Shown here piece by piece: positions 5,836-11,755 of a stretch of 13,181 nt of DNA. The DNA is from Campylobacterota bacterium (GTDB lineage: Bacteria; Campylobacterota; Campylobacteria; Campylobacterales; JAADDG01). The position numbers and the translations under genes were made by a program. The DNA is taken from positions 1-13,181 of the forward strand of contig JAADDG010000139.1 in assembly GCA_013154075.1 (NCBI GenBank), written 5' to 3'. Each line of letters begins with the position of its first letter. Position 1 is the first letter of the stretch. Under the pieces are notes generated by a model that saw nothing but the letters and a program-made list of their open reading frames with translations, made no database searches and was not told the DNA's origin.

Positions 5836-7640
5836 TATTCTTCTGTATAGTTTTTAAGTTTTCTTCCCACTTTAGGATGTTTTAGTTTTTTGATAGCGGA
5901 GCTCTCTATCTGTCTTACTCTCTCTCTCGTAACGTTTAGCTCTTTACCTATCTCTTCCAAAGTTCTATCACTCTCGTCATCCAAAAGTCCGAATCTCATT
6001 CTAATTACCGCTTTTTCCCTCTCGTTTAACTGCTCTAATACGTTGTCTATCTGATTTCTAAGATCGTTTTTAAGCATATACTCAATCGGTGATATAGAAC
6101 TTTTGTCTTCTACGAAATCTCCAAATTTTCCATCCTCGTCGTTTCCTATAGGAGCCTCCAAAGATACGGGTTCTTTCGTAATTTTAATAACGTTTTTAAC
6201 TTTCTCTACGGGAAGTCCCACTTCTTTTGAAATCGTCTCCAAGTCAGGCTCTTTTCCGTGCTCTTGAAGATGTTTTCTAATAATTTTATTTATTCTGTTT
6301 ATAGTTTCAATCATATGGATAGGAATTCTAATCGTTCTTGCCTGATCGGCTATCGCTCTTGAGATCGCTTGTCTTATCCACCAAGTCGCATAGGTTGAGA
6401 ATTTATAACCTTTCTTGTATTCGAATTTATCGACCGCCTTCATCAAACCTATATTTCCCTCTTGAATCAAATCCAAGAAAGGAAGCCCTCTGTTTGTATA
6501 TCTTTTTGCGATGGATACCACGAGTCTAAGGTTACTTTTAGCCATTCTCGTTTTCGCTTTTTCGGCTATCTTTTTACCTCTTTTAATCTGCTCCAAAATC
6601 TCTTTTAGTTTTTCAGGTGGCAGATCGAAACCGCTTTTGCTTGCTTCTTTGGTTTGAAAGAGCTTTTTTATCTCCATGTAAGTCGATACCATCGTAGCTT
6701 CGGGAACGGCGTTTAAAATATCCTCTTTGCTCATATTGGTAATGTTGGCCAAAATCTTTTCATGATTTTTTCTCAGCGTCTCATTGAAAAGAGGAAGTCT
6801 GTATTCAAGCTTTTTAAGCTCTTTTTCGAAATCTTTATCGCTCTTTAGCGCCGTTTCTATGGATTTTACAAGCTCGTTTATAAGTTTGCTCGTAGGCCCG
6901 AGATCCATCAATTTTTCTTTTAAGATCTTTTTCTTGTAAGCTACGATTAGTTTATAGTGCAGTTTCTCCTCTTCGCTCGCATCCTCGGGCGGAACTTTTT
7001 CGGCCGCTTTCATCCAATCCTTCTTGGCTTTCTCCAAAGCCTTGAAACTCTCTATAATCTTCTTGGTTCTTGCGGAGTCTTTGCCGCTCTTTTCCTCATC
7101 TTCGCTATCGTCGTCGTCTTCGAAGCTTCTAAAAAGCTCTTTTACTCTTCTCTCTCTATTTATCAAAGCCTCTTTGTAATCTAAAATAAAATCTATCAAA
7201 TAAGGAACGGAGCAAAAAGCGTCTATTATGATATTTTGACCAAGTTCAATTTGCTTGCTAATTTCAATTTCTTCTTCTTTAGTCAAAAGAGTGATTTGCC
7301 CCATCTCCCTTAAATACATTCTAACGGGGCTATCGCTTCTACTCCACTCCAAAAGCTCCTTATCCTGAGCTAAATCGAACTCCTCTTCCAAAGCTTCGTC
7401 TTGAAGTTTTTTCCTCTCCTCTTCTCTCTTTTTGGCCTCTTCTATATTTTTGAGTTTAGCTATCTCGGCCGAAGTGATAAGCTGAACGTTATACTTCTTC
7501 ATCAAAGCCGCAATCTTTTTAGACTGCGCCAATGTAGGCTGTTTGGGGAATATGTCTATTACTTTGGAATATGCGACATATCCGTCTTTGTTTTCTTTAA
7601 ATAACTCTTCTAATTCTTTGTTGATCTCTTTTGAAGACAT
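5835..7640 (-). CDS. rpoD: RNA polymerase primary sigma factor RpoD
   Basis: The product has 601 residues, a normal length for sigma-70. Region 1.1 lies at about 1-80. Region 1.2 (102-133) contains DSPVRMYLREMG. The variable non-conserved region (about 135-360) includes an acidic patch, FEDDDDSEDEE, at 173-183. Region 2 (365-447) contains SNLRLVVSIAKRY and the -10 and melting residues in KFSTYATWWIRQAI. Region 3 is at about 448-525. Region 4 (about 535-590) contains the -35 helix-turn-helix in TLEEIGKELNVTRERVRQIE. It directs RNA polymerase to housekeeping promoters. GGAG ends 9 nt before ATG 7640. The upstream dnaG neighbour seen in many bacteria is not present here; instead the flagellar rod genes diverge. 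A PAS-protein gene overlaps the stop. Identity is secure. Confidence 0.97.
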   Translation of the reverse strand: MSSKEINKELEELFKENKDGYVAYSKVIDIFPKQPTLAQSKKIAALMKKYNVQLITSAEIAKLKNIEEAKKREEERKKLQDEALEEEFDLAQDKELLEWSRSDSPVRMYLREMGQITLLTKEEEIEISKQIELGQNIIIDAFCSVPYLIDFILDYKEALINRERRVKELFRSFEDDDDSEDEEKSGKDSARTKKIIESFKALEKAKKDWMKAAEKVPPEDASEEEKLHYKLIVAYKKKILKEKLMDLGPTSKLINELVKSIETALKSDKDFEKELKKLEYRLPLFNETLRKNHEKILANITNMSKEDILNAVPEATMVSTYMEIKKLFQTKEASKSGFDLPPEKLKEILEQIKRGKKIAEKAKTRMAKSNLRLVVSIAKRYTNRGLPFLDLIQEGNIGLMKAVDKFEYKKGYKFSTYATWWIRQAISRAIADQARTIRIPIHMIETINRINKIIRKHLQEHGKEPDLETISKEVGLPVEKVKNVIKITKEPVSLEAPIGNDEDGKFGDFVEDKSSISPIEYMLKNDLRNQIDNVLEQLNEREKAVIRMRFGLLDDESDRTLEEIGKELNVTRERVRQIESSAIKKLKHPKVGRKLKNYTEE

Positions 7641-7745
7641 TAGAAAGCGCTCCTTCCCTATAAGCGTAGTGGATTTTTGATTTCAAACGTAGTATCGAAC
7701 CGAAACGGTTAAATTTTTATTACAAAGTATATTACTAAATCTATT

Positions 7746-7751
7746 ATTATA
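7746..7751 (-). promoter_or_regulatory. Candidate -10 box of rpoD
   Basis: A perfect TATAAT on the minus strand is preceded by TTGGG. It would give a leader of about 100 nt. TATACT (7726-7731) is a weaker alternative closer to the gene. No good -35 box is visible for either. Confidence 0.4.
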
Positions 7752-7880
7752 CCCAAGAAGGTTTAATTCAATATTATATTTTATTTTTAATGTTTAATTT
7801 TTTAAACTATATTCAGCAAAAAATATGAAATAAAAATTTTTACTATTGTTACGGAAAGTAAACTTTTTATCTCGATTTTT

Positions 7881-7895
7881 TGGCATACTTTTTGC
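7881..7895 (+). promoter_or_regulatory. Sigma-54 promoter of flgF-flgG
   Basis: TGGCAT and TTTGC place GG (7882-7883) and GC (7894-7895) exactly 10 nt apart, the defining spacing of the -24/-12 elements bound by RpoN. Transcription would start near 7907, about 24 nt before flgF. In Campylobacter and Helicobacter, rod and hook genes are controlled by RpoN with the activator FlgR, which fits this site. Confidence 0.85.
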
Positions 7896-7930
7896 TTCCT
7901 CTTAATTGAAAAAACTATAGAGGAATTTTA

Positions 7931-8737
7931 ATGCAAAACGGCTTCTACTCTGCAACAGGCGCGATGGTAACTCAATTTAATCGCCTTGACGTTATAGCAA
8001 ATAATTTAGCCAATGTCAATACTACCGGTTTTAAAAAAGACGATGTGGTAATAGGAGATTTTGAGAGAATTTTTCAAGATAAAAGAGACGAACTTCCTCT
8101 TAGAAACCATACCAAAGAGGCGGCGAAATTTCTAAACAGATCGATTGACAGGGTACCTCAAGTGGTGGAAGAGTACACCGTTTTCAAACAGGGAGGAGTG
8201 AAAAAAACTTCAAATCCTCTTGACTTCTCTTTAAAAAGGGACGATATATTTTTTATGGTGGAGACTCCAAACGGAGTGAGGCTCACGCAAGACGGCTCTT
8301 TTCAAATAAACGAAAAGGGAATTTTAACCACAAAAGAGGGATATCCAATCTTGCCGGAATCCTATTTGAGTAACGGAGGTTATATAGAGATACCTTCCAA
8401 AGGCAGCTTGCATGCGGATGAGGAAGGTAATTTATACGTTAATGGTCAAAAAATAGCTAAATTTTTCATAGCACAAGTTGAAAATATGAAAAAACTTCAA
8501 AAAGAGGGAGAAAATCTCTTTAAAGTTGAGAATATAAACGAAGAGATCAGGGAGATAGAGAAAGGAAATTACGTAGCTCAAGGTTTTCTGGAAACAAGCA
8601 ACGTAAATCCGGTGATCGAAATGACCTCTTTGATAGAGACGAACAGGCTTGTAGAGATGTATCAAAAAGTGATGAATTCTCATATGGACGATTTAAATAA
8701 CGAAGCTATAAACAAACTCGCTTCGGTTAGAGCTTAA
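7931..8737 (+). CDS. flgF: Flagellar proximal rod protein FlgF
   Basis: The product has 268 residues. The N-terminal rod signature is present (FYSATGAMVTQFNRLDVIANN, then LANVNTTGFKK), as is the C-terminal helix region (ETSNVNPVIEMTSLIETNRL near 210-235) shared by rod and hook proteins of the axial family. Such proteins lack a cleaved signal and are exported by the flagellar type III apparatus. Compared with the next gene it has a longer, more charged middle and lacks the FlgG-specific Ser/Thr-rich insert. In Campylobacterota this protein has also been called FlgG2. It is first in the operon, with AGAGGA 6 nt before the ATG. It would form the part of the rod before FlgG. FlgF versus a second FlgG is decided by order and by the missing insert. 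Confidence 0.9.
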   Translation: MQNGFYSATGAMVTQFNRLDVIANNLANVNTTGFKKDDVVIGDFERIFQDKRDELPLRNHTKEAAKFLNRSIDRVPQVVEEYTVFKQGGVKKTSNPLDFSLKRDDIFFMVETPNGVRLTQDGSFQINEKGILTTKEGYPILPESYLSNGGYIEIPSKGSLHADEEGNLYVNGQKIAKFFIAQVENMKKLQKEGENLFKVENINEEIREIEKGNYVAQGFLETSNVNPVIEMTSLIETNRLVEMYQKVMNSHMDDLNNEAINKLASVRA

Positions 8738-8748
8738 GAGGAGCTAAG

Positions 8749-9537
8749 ATGATAAGATCTCTTTACACGGGCGCAACCGGAATGCTTGCCCAGCAGATGC
8801 AGATAGATACCACTTCCCATAATATAGCGAACGTAAACACGATAGGTTACAAAAAAGAGAGAGCCGAATTTGCGGATCTTTTCTATCAAGCGATGGAGTA
8901 TAGCGGAACCGCGACAAGCTCCACCACCACTTCACCTACCGGAATAGAAGTGGGACTCGGTGTAAGGCCTACGGCTATTTCCAAACAATTTACGCAAGGA
9001 AATTTCAAAGAGACGGGGAACAATCTCGATTTGGCGATTACGGGAAACGGCTTTTTTCAAATACAACTTCCCGACGGTACGATAGGATATACAAGAAACG
9101 GCGCTTTCAAATTGGATAGCGAAGGAACGATCGTAAATAGTGACGGATATAAACTTATTCCCGAAATCACCGTCCCTGAAGATGCCATAGCCATATCGAT
9201 AGGCACGGACGGCACCGTTTCGGTAAAGCAGGCGGGAGCCGCAGAGCTAAATCAAATAGGAAATATAGAAATAGCCAACTTCATAAATCCGGCCGGACTT
9301 CACTCCGTAGGAGACAATAACTATGTGGTAACCACGGCTTCCGGCGATCCGATCGTAGGAACTCCGGGATTAAACGGCCTTGGACAGATAAGACAGGGAT
9401 TTGTGGAGATGAGCAACGTTCAGCTTGTGGAAGAGATGACGGATCTAATTACTGGACAAAGAGCTTATGAAGCCAATTCGAAAGTGATAACCACCTCCGA
9501 TGAGATGCTTCAAACGGTAAACGGGCTAAAACGATAA
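8749..9537 (+). CDS. flgG: Flagellar distal rod protein FlgG
   Basis: The product has 262 residues, the standard FlgG length. The N-terminus has LYTGATGMLAQQMQIDTTSH then NIANVNTIGYKK. The FlgG-specific insert is at about 46-65 (YQAMEYSGTATSSTTTSPTG), equivalent to the segment that keeps the enteric rod straight and stiff. GVRP follows, then NNLDLAITGNGFFQI with the typical TRNGAF, and the C-terminus has QGFVEMSNVQLVEEMTDLIT then QRAYEANSKVI. It polymerises into the distal rod across the periplasm. It lies 11 nt after flgF behind AGAGGAG and must share the sigma-54 promoter. No further flagellar gene follows on this strand. Identification is secure. Confidence 0.97.
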   Translation: MIRSLYTGATGMLAQQMQIDTTSHNIANVNTIGYKKERAEFADLFYQAMEYSGTATSSTTTSPTGIEVGLGVRPTAISKQFTQGNFKETGNNLDLAITGNGFFQIQLPDGTIGYTRNGAFKLDSEGTIVNSDGYKLIPEITVPEDAIAISIGTDGTVSVKQAGAAELNQIGNIEIANFINPAGLHSVGDNNYVVTTASGDPIVGTPGLNGLGQIRQGFVEMSNVQLVEEMTDLITGQRAYEANSKVITTSDEMLQTVNGLKR

Positions 9538-9590
9538 AATTATAATTTTTAATTAAGGAGTTTTTTATAAAACTTTAAAGGAAAAAGCTT

Positions 9591-9596
9591 TATAAT
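9591..9596 (+). promoter_or_regulatory. Candidate -10 box before the 59-residue gene
   Basis: A perfect TATAAT lies in an AT-rich spacer 65 nt upstream of the small membrane protein gene, with no clear -35 box. AT-rich surroundings make chance matches likely. If it is real, the small gene has its own housekeeping promoter apart from the sigma-54 operon. Confidence 0.35.
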
Positions 9597-9611
9597 TATA
9601 CTTAAGAAAAG

Positions 9612-9637
9612 ATATTAATCAAAATTTAATATTTTTT
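9612..9637 (+). terminator. Weak AT-only hairpin with T-run after flgG
   Basis: ATATTAA and TTAATAT form a perfect 7-bp stem with a 7-nt loop, followed by five further T. The shape is that of an intrinsic terminator, but the stem has no G-C pair, so folding would be weak. It could partly end the flgFG transcript; it would also interrupt a transcript from the TATAAT at 9591. Confidence 0.25.
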
Positions 9638-9660
9638 CCATCTTTTAAAGGAGTGTAAAG

Positions 9661-9840
9661 ATGATCGGGCAATTTATAAAAGAGGAAAAAGGGCTATTTA
9701 TCCTTATGTTGTTGGTTTTGATCTATATCTGTTTAGCTATATTGATTTCCGCTTATGTAGAGTATTACTTCTTTTCAAACGTAAATTTTTCGGACTACGG
9801 CATCTTGGTAGATAAAATAATTAAATTTTTTACAAAATAG
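9661..9840 (+). CDS. Unrecognised 59-residue single-span membrane protein
   Basis: The open frame of 59 codons is preceded by AAAGGAG, 7 nt before the ATG. The product begins MIGQFIKEEKG, has one long hydrophobic span at about 11-33 (LFILMLLVLIYICLAILISA) and ends with an aromatic region (YYFFSN) and a Lys-containing tail. No family comes to mind. It follows flgG by 123 nt, too far for tight coupling, and converges on the acidic-protein gene; the two stop codons lie in one hairpin. Reasons to believe it: an ideal ribosome binding site, a coherent membrane span with charged ends, and termination exactly at the terminator stem. It may sit at the end of the flagellar transcript or have its own promoter. 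The function is unknown. Confidence 0.7.
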   Translation: MIGQFIKEEKGLFILMLLVLIYICLAILISAYVEYYFFSNVNFSDYGILVDKIIKFFTK

Positions 9841-9871
9841 GAGGTGGGCGAAAAAGCCTAAAATCCTCCTA
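9838..9871 (-). terminator. Shared hairpin between convergent genes
   Basis: TAGGAGG (9838-9844) and CCTCCTA (9865-9871) pair as a 7-bp stem. An inner GGC (9847-9849) and GCC (9856-9858) can pair to close a 6-nt loop, leaving small internal bulges. On the minus strand the stem is followed by TTTT, so it suits as an intrinsic terminator for the acidic-protein gene. On the plus strand the downstream sequence is not T-rich. The outer TAG in each arm is the stop codon of each convergent gene. Confidence 0.5.
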
Positions 9872-10567
9872 TATCTCATCAGCCTCCCCTATAACGAGTC
9901 TTCTCTCGCTTGAGATTCTCTCTATGACTTTTCCTTTGCCGTTTAGATCCTCTTTAATTACGTAAAGCTCTCCGTAAACTTGAATGGGCTCGAAAATAAA
10001 CTCTTCCAACTCAAACTCCATATCCTCGAAAGTCAAAAAGTCCGGAGCCAACGTATCGCAAAGAGGATCGTAAAAACTCTCACTCAAAAGTTCATAAGTA
10101 TCCATATCCGTAGCGCAATTGTAATAGGCGATTTTAAGATTGGTTGGATCCACCTCGTCGCTTTCGTCATAATCGGCTACCATATCCCAAGTTCCGCTTC
10201 CAAATTCGCTTCTTACATAGATGATATCTCCTATTTCTCCCTCTTTTATCTCTTTTACATATTTTTCCAAAGAGATATTTTCCAAAACGATATCGTCTAT
10301 GTCCAAGTCTATTTCGTTACCGTTTGGATGTATCAAAACGGCCTCTTGAATACTTTCGGGATCCATACCTCTGGCACTTACCACATCGGCAAGCTCGTCC
10401 GCTTCCCCGCTTTCTACGAAATCTTCCGCTCTTTCGAAAAACTCCTCTATATCTCTTTTTTCGTTAAGATCGTAAATATCGAATTCCATATCCTCAAGAA
10501 GTTCCAAAGCCGTCAAATTATAGAATTTAACCACTTTGGAATCGGCGGTGAAACTTACTTTTATCAT
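9869..10567 (-). CDS. Unrecognised highly acidic 232-residue protein
   Basis: The product is soluble, without signal peptide or span. I count 63 Asp/Glu against about 18 Lys/Arg, so it is strongly negative throughout rather than in one patch. The N-terminus (MIKVSFTADSKVVKFYNLTA) looks like the start of a strand-rich domain. Residues about 28-60 are helical and charged. One Trp lies in GSGTWDM near 125-128. There are two cysteines in the second half. No motif of a known enzyme is visible. A consensus TGCTATAAT promoter and a GAGAGG ribosome binding site precede ATG 10567, so it is probably transcribed alone, and a hairpin ends it. The neighbouring metal-type permease could suggest a link to metal handling, but the separate promoter argues against a tight tie. 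Even acidic bias is also seen in some halotolerant or nucleic-acid-mimic proteins; I cannot decide. Confidence 0.75.
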   Translation of the reverse strand: MIKVSFTADSKVVKFYNLTALELLEDMEFDIYDLNEKRDIEEFFERAEDFVESGEADELADVVSARGMDPESIQEAVLIHPNGNEIDLDIDDIVLENISLEKYVKEIKEGEIGDIIYVRSEFGSGTWDMVADYDESDEVDPTNLKIAYYNCATDMDTYELLSESFYDPLCDTLAPDFLTFEDMEFELEEFIFEPIQVYGELYVIKEDLNGKGKVIERISSERRLVIGEADEI

Positions 10568-10592
10568 CTTAAACCTCTCTTTTTTAGCGCTT

Positions 10593-10601
10593 ATTATAGC
10601 A
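10593..10601 (-). promoter_or_regulatory. Extended -10 promoter of the acidic-protein gene
   Basis: TGCTATAAT on the minus strand is a perfect extended -10 element. The predicted start lies about 19 nt before the ATG. The -35 position falls in the stop codon of the upstream permease gene and does not match consensus. This is the clearest housekeeping promoter in the window. Confidence 0.65.
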
Positions 10602-10618
10602 CATTAAAATCTTTTTGA

Positions 10619-11695
10619 TTATGTAGAGCAACAGCTATTTTTCTCTTTTTTGAAAAAGGGCTCGCTCAAAAAATATGCAATCAAAATATATAAAATGATC
10701 GAGCTTAAAATACCTATCAAACTTACCTTATCGTCTAAAACTATTAAATTTTTAGGATCTATTGAAGAAAAAAAGATATCAAGAATCACCCCAAACAGCA
10801 AAGATCCCAAAGCTATCGTCATAAGATAGATAAAAAGAGTCCTTTTACCGAGCATCCTTTTTACAACCCCCATCGTTACGGTGTTTGTAGCGGGACCGGC
10901 TGTTAAAAACACAAACGCCGCTCCCAAACTTACACCGTTTAAAACCAAAGATGCCGCAATAGGAAGGCTTGAAGTGGCACACACATACATAGGCAAAGCT
11001 ATCAAAACGGCTCCTATATATCCAAGCCATATGTGAGAGCTTAATATCTCCTGCAGATTTTCAGGAATGGCCACGGAGATCGAAGCTCCTATTAAAAGTC
11101 CCCAAAATAGAGGTTTGGCTATATCTCTCATGAGTGTTACAAAACCGTATTTAAGAGCGTTTTTTAAAGAAAATCTCTTTTTAAAAGTCTCTCTTTTAGC
11201 TTGAAAAGGCGTAAAATTTACCGCCTTTACGCTATTTTTCAAAAGAGTGCCATTTTGGAATACGGGTTTGAATTTAGGCTCTTTTTTTTCGAAAAAGTTG
11301 CTTAAAATTCCCGATACGAAAGCTATTATTATCGAAGTAAGCACTCTGTAAGCCGTAAAAGCGGCTCCGAAAATTCCAAATGTTGCCAAAATAGAGTCTA
11401 TCCCGGTAATGGGAGTGGAAATTAGGAAACTAAGAACGGCTCCCCTCCCTGCTCCCTCTTTTCTCAAAGCGGCGGCCAAAGGAATCACGCCGCAAGAGCA
11501 TACGGGAAGGGGAATGCCGAAAATTGTTGATTTTATCACCGATAGAGTATCGTTTTTGCCAAGGTGTCTTTGAACGAAATCGGAGGGTATTATCTCATGC
11601 AAAATTCCAGCTATCAAAAGCCCCAAAAGTATAAAAGGGGCCATTGCCGCAGTCAATTGCCAAAAAGATTCCAAAAATCCTCCCATCAATTCCAA
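10619..11695 (-). CDS. SO_0444-type Cu/Zn efflux permease (DUF318 family)
   Basis: The product has 358 residues and about eight or nine hydrophobic spans in two halves: about 14-34, 58-76, 86-110 and 112-134, then 190-212, 222-245, 248-270, 286-310 and 325-343. The hallmark PVCSCGVIPLA lies at 64-74, with C66 and C68. The second half has MYVCATSSLPIAASL (236-250) and TAGPATNTVT (266-275). The C-terminus ends SCCST with adjacent C355 and C356. These features fit the DUF318 permeases named SO_0444-type Cu/Zn efflux transporters; ArsP organoarsenical permeases are relatives and the main alternative. The Cys sites probably take part in metal passage. I chose the TTG start at 11695 because GGAG ends 7 nt before it, while the first ATG (11686) is 16 nt away. 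It follows lon by 60 nt. A palindrome in that gap may regulate it. Substrate is inferred from the family. Confidence 0.82.
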   Translation of the reverse strand: MELMGGFLESFWQLTAAMAPFILLGLLIAGILHEIIPSDFVQRHLGKNDTLSVIKSTIFGIPLPVCSCGVIPLAAALRKEGAGRGAVLSFLISTPITGIDSILATFGIFGAAFTAYRVLTSIIIAFVSGILSNFFEKKEPKFKPVFQNGTLLKNSVKAVNFTPFQAKRETFKKRFSLKNALKYGFVTLMRDIAKPLFWGLLIGASISVAIPENLQEILSSHIWLGYIGAVLIALPMYVCATSSLPIAASLVLNGVSLGAAFVFLTAGPATNTVTMGVVKRMLGKRTLFIYLMTIALGSLLFGVILDIFFSSIDPKNLIVLDDKVSLIGILSSIILYILIAYFLSEPFFKKEKNSCCST

Positions 11696-11724
11696 AACCT
11701 ATCTCCTTTAAAATCGTAAAAACA

Positions 11725-11736
11725 GTTTTATAAAAC
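11725..11736. promoter_or_regulatory. 12-nt palindrome between lon and the permease
   Basis: GTTTTATAAAAC is a perfect palindrome in the 60-nt gap. On the minus strand it is followed by CTGTTTTTA, which makes a second overlapping copy of CTGTTTT. It contains a TATAAA that could be the permease -10 box about 30 nt before the TTG start, so a repressor bound here could block transcription. It could equally be a weak lon terminator, given the T-run after it, though the stem is only A-T rich. Confidence 0.35.
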
Positions 11737-11755
11737 AGGGAGGATTGAAAAAGCT

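Larger units (their letters stand above)
7641..7930. other. Divergent intergenic spacer rpoD / flgF
   Basis: This spacer is 290 nt and strongly AT-rich, with no convincing open frame. It carries an rpoD promoter candidate (7746-7751), a 13-nt inverted repeat AACCG-AAA-CGGTT (7698-7710) that would fall in the rpoD leader, and the sigma-54 site of flgF (7881-7895). The stretch 7755-7870 is mostly A and T and may serve for DNA bending between an upstream activator and the sigma-54 promoter. I cannot point to a specific enhancer site. Confidence 0.6.

Noticed and set aside
7698..7710. AACCG-AAA-CGGTT followed by a T-rich stretch as an intrinsic terminator on the plus strand
   Set aside because: No plus-strand gene ends nearby and the stem is only 5 bp. 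At most it is a small hairpin in the rpoD leader.
7790..7830. A 12-codon ATG frame in the rpoD/flgF spacer
   Set aside because: It has no ribosome binding site and sits in nearly pure A/T sequence.
9555..9580. AAGGAG after flgG as a ribosome binding site for a further small gene
   Set aside because: No start codon follows at usable distance; the next triplets reach a stop quickly.
9839..9858. AGGAGG with a nearby GTG as a translation start
   Set aside because: The GTG overlaps the box and the frame ends after five codons. The sequence is better explained as a hairpin arm.
9980..10618. A 212-codon open frame on the plus strand, opposite the acidic-protein gene
   Set aside because: It lies antisense to a gene with a consensus promoter, good ribosome binding site and terminator. 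Its translation is rich in Phe, Ile, Tyr and His without domain character, as expected of a shadow of an acidic gene.
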